In this document: positions 55,632 to 64,000 of the stretch, one piece after another | How positions within the stretch are numbered: position 1 is the first letter of the stretch | Layout: every line of letters starts with the position of its first letter | The notes under the pieces: model-generated | Databases searched by the model: none | The model's input: the letters and a program-made list of their open reading frames with translations, nothing else | What the model was told of the DNA's origin: nothing | Made by a program: the position numbers and the translations under genes | NCBI GenBank assembly: GCA_008729055.1 | Contig: SDUX01000004.1 | Location: 2,046,001 to 2,110,000 of the forward strand | Direction: 5' to 3' | DNA: 64,000 bases | Source: Pyropia haitanensis | Lineage: Eukaryota > Rhodophyta > Bangiophyceae > Bangiales > Bangiaceae

Positions 55632-58600
55632 GGGGGGCAGGAATTGGGGGGGGGGGGGGGGGGGGGGCGGAGGAAGCGGGAGGGGGGGTGCGCGGCGGGG
55701 AGTCCCGCCAAATCGGTCAACCCGTTGCGCAGAGGGGACGGCGACAGCAGCGGACGGGGCGAGACTCTGTGGCGGGACGCCAGGCTCCGCGACGTTGTCG
55801 GCGACTGGCGGCGGCCAGCGGTCTCACACCTTGTGCGGACGGTGCGGCACGACGGTGCGTCGGCGGCGGTTGTGGCGAGCGCGAGCAGTCTCTCTGACAG
55901 AGGCGGACGAGCACCCGACGCGAACCTGGTAGCAGCGGCTGCTGTCAGGTGCTGTGATCACTGGTCGGCCAGCCTGTGATCTTTGTCGCTCGCACCGTGT
56001 GATCCGTCGCTCCGTGCCGTGCTTGTTGGTTCACCGGCCAATGCCAACAAGAAAAGAACAATTCATCGTGGCTCTGGGGATAATTAGGACAGAGTAAATA
56101 ATTTGGTGTCTCTCACAGTAAGAATTCCGACACCCACAGAACATAATTTTCCAGCGCGCATTTAGGGCGCGACAGGATCCGCCTCTGCAGGAAAGCGATC
56201 AAAAATCTCGCCGTCACCGCGGCCGCGTGCTCATTGCCAGGGGGGCCCCCGCGCCTATCAATCGGCGCGCCGCGCCGCGGCCGCTCGTCGCGCACACCCC
56301 GACCGTCATGCAAATCCAACCGCCGCGCGCGACGCACCGGCCGCCCAACGGGTTCCGCGCGCCGCGGCCGGCACGCGCCGTCTGTGAGGCGGCGCGTCGC
56401 GCCCCCGGGGCGCGGAAGCGCGACCCGGCCGGTGCGTGGCGGCGGCTCCCTCTCTTTGTGCGTTGGCGCGCGCCGTCCTGCCAACACGGACATCACCAGC
56501 CACCGCTACGCCGCTCCCCCCACCCGCCCCCCCCCCCTCCCCCCCAGTCCGCCCAACAGTGGGCGCCTGTCAAACCGGCCTGACAACCGACGTGCACTGC
56601 TTTCTCGCCGCGGGCGGGACCACCGCGCCGCCCACTCCCGCCGCGTGCGGTGGCCACACGCCCGTCGGACGCCGGCCGACACAAACGTAGGTGTACGGTA
56701 CCCCCCCCCCCCGCGCCGCCGCGGCGGCGTCTGCTCCCATCGCCAACACGCCGACGACGCCGCCGCGGCGGGCCGGCGGCGGCGGGGGTGGGGCGGCGCT
56801 CCTCCCCCCCGCACCCCACCCGCGCGCCGCGGCGGGCGCGCCATTGACACTGGGGCGGCGGCGGCGGCGGCGGCGCGCCCGCGAGGCGGTCGGCCGCGCG
56901 CCGCCCGCGCGTGCGGCACGCGCATCGGTGGGCGTGGCGCCGCCGACGGCTGGGCGGCGCGGCTGTGCTGGTGGCGGGGGGCGGGGGGGGGGGGGCGGGA
57001 TTGGTGGGGGGGGTGGAGACGCCCGCCACCCGCGGGTGCGGCCGATACGTTGACGGCCGCGTATGGGTGGCGGCCGCGGTCGCCGTGGGGGCAGTGTCGG
57101 CTGGCGGCCGACGCGGCGGATGGCACGCGTCCATAACTCCACCCCCGCCTGGGCACCCCCCGTGGCGAGGTGTCCGCCGGGGGCGGCCGTCTGGGGCGGT
57201 AGAGGTGTCGGCCGCGGGGGGGGCCACCCGCCGCCGTTGAGGTAGGACGTCCCGGTGGATGGCCACTGTCCATGCGCTCCCACCCCACCGGCGCGGTCCC
57301 TTCCCCACACGGGGCAGCGGCCGCTACGGGTCGCCTGACAGGTCGACCGGCGCGGCCCCCCCCCCTTCCCCAGCCGACGCGTTCAGTGAGGCTGACAGCC
57401 CGCCCAGACGGCGGCTGCCGCCGCGTCGTCGCCGCGGCTTTTGTCAGCGCCGCCGCCGCGCGCTCGCGCAGCGGCGGCGGGTGGCGATCGAGGGGGGGGG
57501 GGGGGCCCCTGCTGCACCGGCGCGGCGAGTGCCGCAGTGGATGCGGTCGGCCGGTTGGGGACTGGGGGGGGGTGTGGGGCCGCGGCGGTCCATCGCCGCC
57601 ACCGCCAGCCGCGCCGCCCTCCATCCATGGGGCGGCCCCACCGCCGACGCGCACGAGGCGGCCGCCGCGCCGACGCGGCGGTGCTGGCGAGGCGGGCCGC
57701 TCCCCCCCGCAGCCGCCGACGCGACCCGTCCGTGCTCCTCCCTGCTACACACCACCCCCCACCTCCCCCCTCCCCCCCCAAAAACCAACGTCCGCAGCGT
57801 CCTCGTTTCTCCCCCTGCCGCTCTGTGCTGGCATTCCTGGTGCGTCGCGGCGGCCGGCTGCCAATGCAAACAGTGGCGGCGGGGGGCGGCCACCCATGCA
57901 TGGCCCCGGTCGTATATCTCCATGAGCGCCCGACGGCTGACGCCGGCGGCGCGCCTCGGCCGCCGCCGCCCTCCCCAAACCGGCAGCCAACCACCAACGG
58001 GAAAACAAAACGGTGCGGTGGGGGGGCGGGAGGAGCGGCCGCCCCCACCGCCTCGGCTCGGCGGCACGCCTCGTCGCTGGTAGCCACCGCGTACGTAGGG
58101 CGCGCCGCCGGCCGCCGTGCGGGCGCATCCGCGGGGCGGGGCCGCCGTGGCAGCCGGGGGGGGGGGTGGGGGGGGATGGGGGGGGGGGCAGGTGCCGTCG
58201 GGGCGGCGGCGGCTACCAATGGGTGGCCACGCCGGCGGCAGCCGCCGCCGCCGCCGCATCGGTCGCACGCGTCCGCGTCGGCAGCGACGCGCCGCGCGCC
58301 GCCGCCGCGCTTTCCCACCGCCGGCGCGGCGCGGTCGCCGTCGAGGAAAATATGGCGGGCGGCATTGCCGGCGGACGCGCGCCCCCCCCCCACCCACCCC
58401 CCCCCCGGCGGACCGCCCCGCCACCGCCGCCGCGACGCAGCCGCGGCTTGCCGCTCCCGGCCGCCGCGCGGCCACCCCTTGAGCCGGACGCACACCCCCC
58501 CCCCGGCCGCGGCGGTCCAGCGGGGGGACCCCGGCCCCGCGTGGCGGCAAAGTGTCGGGCTATGGACAGAGGGGGGTGGCCGGCGGGGGGGGGGGGGGGT

Positions 58601-60201
58601 GGCTGTGGGCGAGACTGCTCCGCGTCGTGCGGGGGGTGTGGGTGCGGTGGCCAACGGTAGCCGCCGTGGAGGGGGGGCGGCGGCCGCCAAGGCGGTTCCG
58701 ACCACGCAGACGCGGGGCCCGACGCGGGGGGGGGGGGGCCGCGCGCCGGCCGGTAGCGCGGTGCCGTCAAGCGGCGCGCCCGCCGCCGCGGCGGCGGCGC
58801 GGCGCCCCACCCCCCCCCCACCGGCGCGGCGGGGTGGCGCGCCCACCGCCGCCGCCGGCGCGGACCCCCTCCACACCGGCGCCGCCCTCCTTCCCGCCCC
58901 CCCTTTACACACACACGCACCGCCTGGGCGACACGCCAAACGGGGGACGAGCGCGGCGGGCGTGGCGGCGGGCCATGGCCGCGCCCGCCCATCCGCGTCC
59001 ATACCCTGGATGGAGGGAATGGGATGGGGAGGGGGGGGGGGGGGGGCGTGGGGGGGGGGGTGTCGCGCCGTGCGTCGCCGCCGGCGCTTGGGTGTGTGTG
59101 GGCGCTGGTGTTTGTTTTTGCCCCCGGCCGCCGTCGCGACGACGCGCGCCGGGGTGTGTGGCGCCGCGGTGGCGCCGGCGGCGTGCCCGGGGGGGGGGGG
59201 CCGTCGTCGTGGGCGTGTGCTCTGGGCGCCGGGGGGGGGGGTGGTGCGTCTGGCCCGCCGCCGCGCGTGCGTGCGGTGCGCGCCGCGGGGGTGGGGGCGT
59301 GCGACGGGCGGCGCTCCCCCACCCGCGGGCGGCGCCGTCGTTTGGCCGTCCCCACCACCCACACGCACACCCACGCCGCACCGCCCCCCTTCCCCACCAA
59401 CGGCGCCGCTCGCACCTCACCCTGCCCACCGCTGCGGGGCGTCTCCCCCCCCCCGCGTGCGCTCTCTCCCTTCCCCCCCGCTCCACGGGGGAAAGGCGAC
59501 TGGCAGCTGCGGCCGCCGCCGCACTCCCTCGACGACACACACCGCGGCGGCGGGGGGGGCGGCCGACGCCCACGCCGCGGGCGGCGGCGTGGTGGCAGCC
59601 CCGCGCCGGCGTCTCGCCCCCCCCCAGCCGACGCGGTGGCCCGCCGCCGCGGACGCTCCCGCCTGCCACCCGGGAGCGCCGGCTGCTCGCGTCGCCGCCC
59701 GCCGCACCGCGCGTGTCGACGCGGCGTGCGCGCTACACGCGGTGCGGGCGGCGGGCGGCGGGCGGCGGCGGTGCCGCGGGGAGCCACGCCGTCCCCCCCT
59801 CCGTCGTCGCGGCGTGTCGCCGTCGTGCCGGCGGCGGGTTCTAGCACCCGCGGGCTGGTCCGGTCGGGGCGGCGGCCACCGCTGGGGGTCGCGCCGCGCC
59901 GCCGCCCCGCGTGTCGCCGCCGCCCGCCGCGCAGCCGGCGGGTGCCGCCGGTGCCGCCGCGTCGGCCGCCGCGACGCGGTCCCGTTTTTTTAACGTGTGC
60001 CGCCGCGGCGGACGGACGCCCCCGGCTGACGGCCACCGTCCACCGTCGTGGGCGTCTTCCCCCCCCCCCCACCGTTTCCCCCTGCGGTCGTGAGACGCGT
60101 CCCCTCCCCCCCCCCCCCGCGGCGGGCAGCGTCTCCCATGCCCCCCCCGCCCCCGCCCCCCCGCACCGCGGCGACCCCCCCCCCCGCCCCCCCCCCCCAC
60201 C
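55632..60201. other. 4.6-kb GC-rich region, no gene recognised
   Basis: It starts with G runs upstream of the YedE start. A balanced, AT-rich patch lies at 55970-56230 (TGGGGATAATTAGGACAGAGT). From 56240 to 60200 the sequence is CCG/CGG-rich with many homopolymer runs (for example C at 56701-56712, G at 57490-57503, 59028-59046 and 59196-59204). Frames of 400-850 residues are open on both strands but differ in nothing from composition-driven frames; none shows a motif. TATATC-like sequence near 57911 and GTTTTTTTAACG at 59985-59996 are the only AT interruptions. Confidence 0.5.
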
Positions 60202-60552
60202 ATGATGCACCCGCCCGCCCCCGTCGAGCCGCCCCTCCCCCGCGCGTCGAGCGTCGCGCCCTGGTTCCGCGGTGACCCCGCCGCGGCCGCGGCCGCCGCC
60301 GCCGCCGCCGCGGCCCCGCCGGCGGGCCGCGCCCACCGGGGCGGCGCGCCAACGCCCCTAGGCGGCGCCCGCCGCCGGCTGGCGCGCCTGCTGTCCCCGC
60401 GGGACGAGGCGGCCGCCGCCGCCGCCGCCGCCACCACCACCACCGCCACCACCACCGACCTGCGTGAGCGCCGCGGCGGCGGCGGCACGCCGCTGCTGGT
60501 CGGCTGGGAGGCGGACGCGCCGGCGGTGGGGGGTGGCGGCGGCGTCAAGGGC

Positions 60553-60584
<32 letters not shown>

Positions 60585-60847
60585 GGCGGGGGTGCCCGCA
60601 AACCTGTCGGCGGTAACGTCGACGGGCTCGTCGGGCGCGTCGTCGTGGGCCGCGTCGGACGGCAGCGGCAGCGGCAGCAGCACGCACAGCGGACCGGCAG
60701 CTGGTGGCGGCGGCCGGGGGGGGCGCCGGCCACGGCGGCGGGCGTCGCCGCGGCGGCCCCGCCCGCCCGTTGGCGGCGGCAGCAGCGCCCACAGCGGCGC
60801 GAGCGGCGGCAGCGGCGCGAGTGGCGTCAGCTATGGTAGCCGCGGCA

Positions 60848-60923
<76 letters not shown>

Positions 60924-61090
60924 CCGGCGCCGCCGGGAGCCCCCACCCCCCCCGCCATCGTCAGACAGTGGCTGCTCGGGGCGGTCCGACCCGCTGCGCC
61001 CGTCGGCGCGCGCCGGCCGCGGCGCGTGGGCGGGCCGCGGGGCGGGGGCCCGCCCCGGCGGGCGGGGCACCCCCCCCGGCGGCGGCGGCG

Positions 61091-61121
<31 letters not shown>

Positions 61122-61448
61122 GTCGGCGGGCCGGGGGCGGTCGGCGTCGCCCGGCGGGCGCCCGCCGCCCCCGCGCCGCTCCGCGTCGTACGACGATGTG
61201 CGGCTGCCGCCCGGCGGGCGGGTGGCGGCGGGCCTCGGCGCGGGGGTGGGGCTCGTCGGCGCCGCCGCCGGCCGCCGCCGGCCGGCCGCCGCCGCCGCCG
61301 ACCGGCCGGGCCGGTCGACGCCCGCCGCGCGGGATGCGTACGTGGCGTTTGGGGGGGGGGGGGCGGCCCGCCGGGGGGGGTCCCGCCGGGCTCCCCCGTC
61401 GAGGGGCTCTTCCCGGCGCTCCTCGACGCCCTCCCGCCCGAGCCGCCC

Positions 61449-61495
<47 letters not shown>

Positions 61496-61550
61496 TTGTG
61501 CCGCCGCCGCCGCCGCGGCGGCGGCGGCGGCGGCGTCGCGCGGCGGCCAC

Positions 61551-61584
<34 letters not shown>

Positions 61585-61697
61585 AGCGGGCGGCGGACCC
61601 GCGGGCGCGGGCGGTGGCAACGTCGGTGCGGAGTCAGGGGGCGGCGCCGCTGGGCGCGGCGGTCGGCGTGCTGCCGTCGCGGTGGCGCCGCGGCTGA
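60202..61697 (+). CDS. Low-complexity Ala/Gly/Arg/Ser-rich protein, probable frame break
   Basis: Starts at ATGATG after a C run and CACCATG context. The first frame covers residues 1 to about 385: poly-Ala blocks, a Thr/Ala block, a Ser/Gly block with SSSGSGSS-type stretches, a poly-Gly run coded by GGC (60849-60921), and Arg/Ser-rich segments with SDSGCSGRSDPLRPS and RSASYDDVRLPP. At the G12 run 61351-61362 the reading breaks; the frame ending at 61697 continues with VEGLFPALLDALPPE, poly-Pro, poly-Ala and SVRSQGAAPLGAAVGVLPSRW, which is more protein-like than the original frame. I do not recognise a family; a disordered RNA-binding or scaffold protein is possible. G runs follow the stop. 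Confidence 0.55.
60849..60921 (+). repeat. GGC repeat coding poly-Gly
   Basis: Twenty-four uninterrupted GGC triplets inside the low-complexity protein gene. A CCG/GCC run of about 15 triplets follows at 61450-61495. Confidence 0.9.
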
Positions 61698-62224
61698 CGG
61701 GGGGGGGTGGGGGGGGGGGGGGGGGGGGGGGGTGCGGCGGCGGGGGGTCGCCGCCCGGGGCGTGTACAGAGGGGGTGTCCGGGGGGGGGCGCGGCGGGAG
61801 CGGCGGCGGCGACCTTTTTTTTGTTGTTGTTTTTTTTTTTTTTTCGTGCCCCCCACTGCGGGCGCTGCGTCGGTCGCGCGTGTGTGGGGAGCAAAAAAAG
61901 GTCTATTTTTTTCATCCGTGCGTGGAGGCGGGCGCGTGTTGGCGGCGCTGGCACGGGCGCCGCGGCCGCGCCACGCAAGCGGGGTGCGAGAAAAAAGACG
62001 GGGGGACGAGGCCGTTTTGTCCCCACGGCCGCCGTCACCCCACCACCACCTCTCCTTGTCACACGCACACACACGCCAATAGACTACCCCAGCGGCGGTC
62101 ACTGGCAGTGAATCCAGCCCCTCGCAATCTCCACCCTACCCACTCCAACCCCCCCCTTCTCTCAACCCCCGTCCCCCCCTGCCACGCCGTCACGCCCCCC
62201 CCCCCCCCCCCCACCTCCACTCCC
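61698..62224. other. Convergent spacer: G run, T-rich tract, C run
   Basis: Both 3' ends. On the + strand it reads G runs (61699-61731), a T-rich tract (61815-61842), T7 at 61905, then C runs (62187-62204) before the stop of the minus gene. The mirror arrangement fits a G-then-T trailer on each sense strand, at least for the plus gene. Confidence 0.6.
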
Positions 62225-62729
62225 TCACCGCTGCAGCAGGCGGTACGAGTCAATCGCGGCGCGGAGCTCCGCCTCCACCGCCGGCCACTCCTCCTCCCGC
62301 GCCTGCGCGGTGAGCGTGACGATCCACCGGCCCGGCTGCAAGCTAAACACCGTCAGCAGCCGCCGCGACGGCCCGTCCCGCACGCGCATCTTGTACTCAA
62401 ACACGTACGCATTGTCGGCGGGCCGCTTGGCGACCGCCACCATCTCGGACGCGACGCCCTTGCCGCTGCTGCCGAGGATCGTCCGCGCCACATTGTCGAC
62501 GCTCCCAAACGAGGTCAGCGCGGTAAAGTCTGACGACACGCCCGTCGCGACGACCGACAGGTTGCTGTCGCTGCCGCTCGTCTTGTGCGTGTAGACGGTG
62601 AGGCGGCGGCCGCCAGAGATGGCCGTGTCGACGCGCGTGAAATCCGCCGAGGGGGGGGGGGTGTAGCTAAAGCCCACCAGCTCGTCTGTGACCGCCGCGT
62701 CGGCGGTGGCGCCGCCGGGCGCGACGGCG

Positions 62730-62761
<32 letters not shown>

Positions 62762-63045
62762 GGCCTGCGGCGGCGGGCCGACGGTGGCGAGCGCGGCCGC
62801 CGCCGCCGCCGCGGCGGCGGTCGACAGCGCCGCCCGGCGGGTGAGGCGTGCGGCGGCAGGGGCGGTGGTGGCGGCGGCGGCAGGGCGGGCAGCGTCGGCG
62901 GCAGGGGGAGTGGCGGCGGCGGCCGAGGGGGGGGGGTCCCCGCGCGGGCGCCCACGCCGCCGCGGTGGGCGACACGCCCGCCGGTGCGGGCGGACGCGCC
63001 GGGCAGGGGCGACGCCGGCAGGAAGGCAGCGGGGGTGGACGCCAT
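62225..63045 (-). CDS. PsbP-domain protein of the thylakoid lumen, frame break in the leader
   Basis: Start ATG at 63045 (CGCCATGGCG context, MASTPAAFLPASP); about 273 residues after a one-step frame correction. PsbP-like proteins (PPD family) work on the lumenal side in photosystem II or NDH complex assembly. The mature part is a complete PsbP fold: FSYTPPPSADFTRVDTA, RRLTVYTHK, NLSVVATGVSSDFTALTSFG, VAVAKRPADNAYVFEYKMRV, RRLLTVFSLQPGRWIVTLTAQ and AELRAAIDSYRLL. Before it come an Arg-Arg motif and a hydrophobic stretch (LTRRAALSTAAAA), as in twin-arginine lumen-targeting peptides. The ATG frame (transit-like, Ala/Arg/Pro/Ser) and the mature frame meet at the G10 run 62927-62936; without a length change the start cannot reach the domain. 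This is the clearest sign of a photosynthetic nucleus. Confidence 0.9.
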
Positions 63046-64000
63046 GGCGGGTGGGGGTGGCGGGGGGGGGGGGGGGGTTGGGGGTGTGGGAAGGGTAGAG
63101 GGAGGGAGTGCCGGGCCACAGGGGAGTAGGGCGCGGGCCAGTCCGCAACTGACGGGGCAGGGGCGGGGGTGGCGAGCGGCGAGTCTGGGGGGATGAATGT
63201 GGGGTGGCACGCAGGTCTGGTAGGCGCAGCAGACCACAGCGTGGGGAGGGTGGAAGCGGGTAGAAGAGGGCAAGGTGGGAAAGTGTGCTGGGGGTGCGAG
63301 GGGGGGTGCCGACGGTCAAGGTGGATCGACGTGCAGTGCAGTACTACGGGCGCGGTTCTTGACGGAGGGGCGGGAGGGGCATCGGCCGAGGCACCGTGGA
63401 GGGCTCTGGTACAACGCACACGAGATCCGGCCGTCCATCCGCGCACGGAGGTAGTATTCCAAAGAAAACGACCCACAACGGATCCGTCGTGTAGGTGGGC
63501 TACTAATCCGTTGTGGGTCGCTCTGAGGGGTGTTGGGGGGTACACGGAGAAACGCTCCAAACCCCGACGCTGTTTCCCATGCCGTGGGGGCACCTCGACA
63601 CTTTGCGCCCCCCCCCTGAGAAGGCCCTTCCAGAGCCGGTCGACCTCGACACTTTCGCCCGCCCTGATTGGCTGTGAGAGCCGGTCTCGCGCCTGTTACG
63701 TGGATCACTACTGGCCAATCACTCGACGTCCTCAGATGGCCTCCACTTGGCACCTGCCCAAATGAAGATATTGAATGTTCCGCGGCCTTCTACAATTAGG
63801 GTTTATTGCGCATCAATCGGGTCTGGTGGCAGCCACTGCAGGGGCACCCTGCGCGACCGACCACCTCGCTTCTTGCCGCTGTTGGGGGGGGGGGGAGGGG
63901 GCCGAATGTACCCCTCCGCCACCGCCGATCCTCGCCGCGGTGCCGCGCCCCGCTACGGTCGCCCGCCCCGGTCCCGCCCCGCCCCGCCCTGCGGCGGCGA
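63046..64000. other. Upstream region of the PsbP-like gene to window end
   Basis: G runs (C in the minus-strand leader) at 63060-63078. Balanced composition from about 63300 with a hairpin at 63469-63520 and short direct repeats (CCTCGACACTTT at 63593 and 63646, AGAGCCGGTC at 63631 and 63677). From 63880 the sequence is GC-rich again. No gene recognised; one may continue beyond the window. Confidence 0.5.
63469..63520. repeat. Inverted repeat with perfect 15-base arms
   Basis: CGACCCACAACGGAT (63469-63483) and its exact complement ATCCGTTGTGGGTCG (63506-63520) flank a 22-base loop. It lies about 0.4 kb upstream of the PsbP-like start. No T-run follows, so it is not an evident Pol III unit. 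Confidence 0.85.

Noticed and set aside
57383..59993. Overlapping frames of 663 (minus) and 850 (plus) residues
   Set aside because: Open on both strands because the CCG-rich composition lacks stops; no motif, no transit peptide and no ordinary composition in any part.

Overview
This window looks like nuclear DNA of a GC-rich, photosynthetic eukaryote with few introns, most likely a bangiophycean red alga (Porphyra/Pyropia type). The sequence shows spliceosomal GT-AG introns, ATG starts in an ACCATG context, universal eukaryotic genes (ARF GTPase, DCAF13/Sof1, BRX1, cytochrome c oxidase 6a, ERV/ALR oxidase, PIAS/Siz SUMO ligases), a PsbP-like protein with a thylakoid-lumen type leader, and very long G/C runs and GCC/GGC triplet repeats that code for poly-Ala and poly-Gly. 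The species assignment is inference from composition and gene style; the eukaryotic and photosynthetic nature is well supported.

Layout. 1-9.4 kb: a 4-exon ARF GTPase gene (+), an intronless DCAF13/Sof1 WD40 gene (-), a 3-exon COX6a gene (+) divergent from it, and a 2-exon gene for a small probably plastid-targeted single-pass membrane protein (+). 9.4-22 kb: sparse. It holds three unrecognised minus-strand genes (10.5-12.1, 19.2-19.8 and about 20.9-21.9 kb), a secreted amphipathic-helix protein (15.8-16.9 kb, +), and a low-complexity desert at 13.5-15.4 kb with a C25/A51 tract. 22.3-26 kb: an island of lower GC with a segmental duplication of about 0.7 kb, each copy carrying a tRNA-Gly(GCC) gene. 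26.7-30.6 kb: adenylate kinase (3 exons) and a ROK-family sugar kinase (2 exons), both +. 31.2-32.5 kb: a putative non-autonomous DNA element with terminal inverted repeats. 33.6-36.2 kb: a secreted Cys-rich protein and an ERV/ALR sulfhydryl oxidase. 37.6-46.6 kb: a tandem pair of PIAS/Siz-type SUMO E3 ligase genes sharing domain order and one intron position. 47.7-55.6 kb: an ABCF ATPase (+), BRX1 (-), a NUDT15-like Nudix hydrolase (+) and a YeeE/YedE-type sulfur transporter (-). 55.6-60.2 kb: GC-rich, no gene recognised. 60.2-63.1 kb: a low-complexity protein (+) converging on a PsbP-domain protein (-).

The genes are independent housekeeping or organelle functions, not an operon. Themes are ribosome biogenesis and translation (Sof1, BRX1, ABCF), energy and nucleotide metabolism (COX6a, adenylate kinase, Nudix, sugar kinase), SUMO conjugation, and plastid or secretory proteins.

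Three window-wide signals stand out. (1) 12 of the 14 introns I could phase begin with GT(A/G)CGT rather than GTAAGT. (2) Many genes are bracketed on the sense strand by C runs in the leader and G runs after the stop. (3) Several coding regions stay in frame only if a long G/C run is one or two bases longer or shorter than shown, which points to assembly error or to truly variable tracts. All ends of genes with such runs should be treated as provisional.
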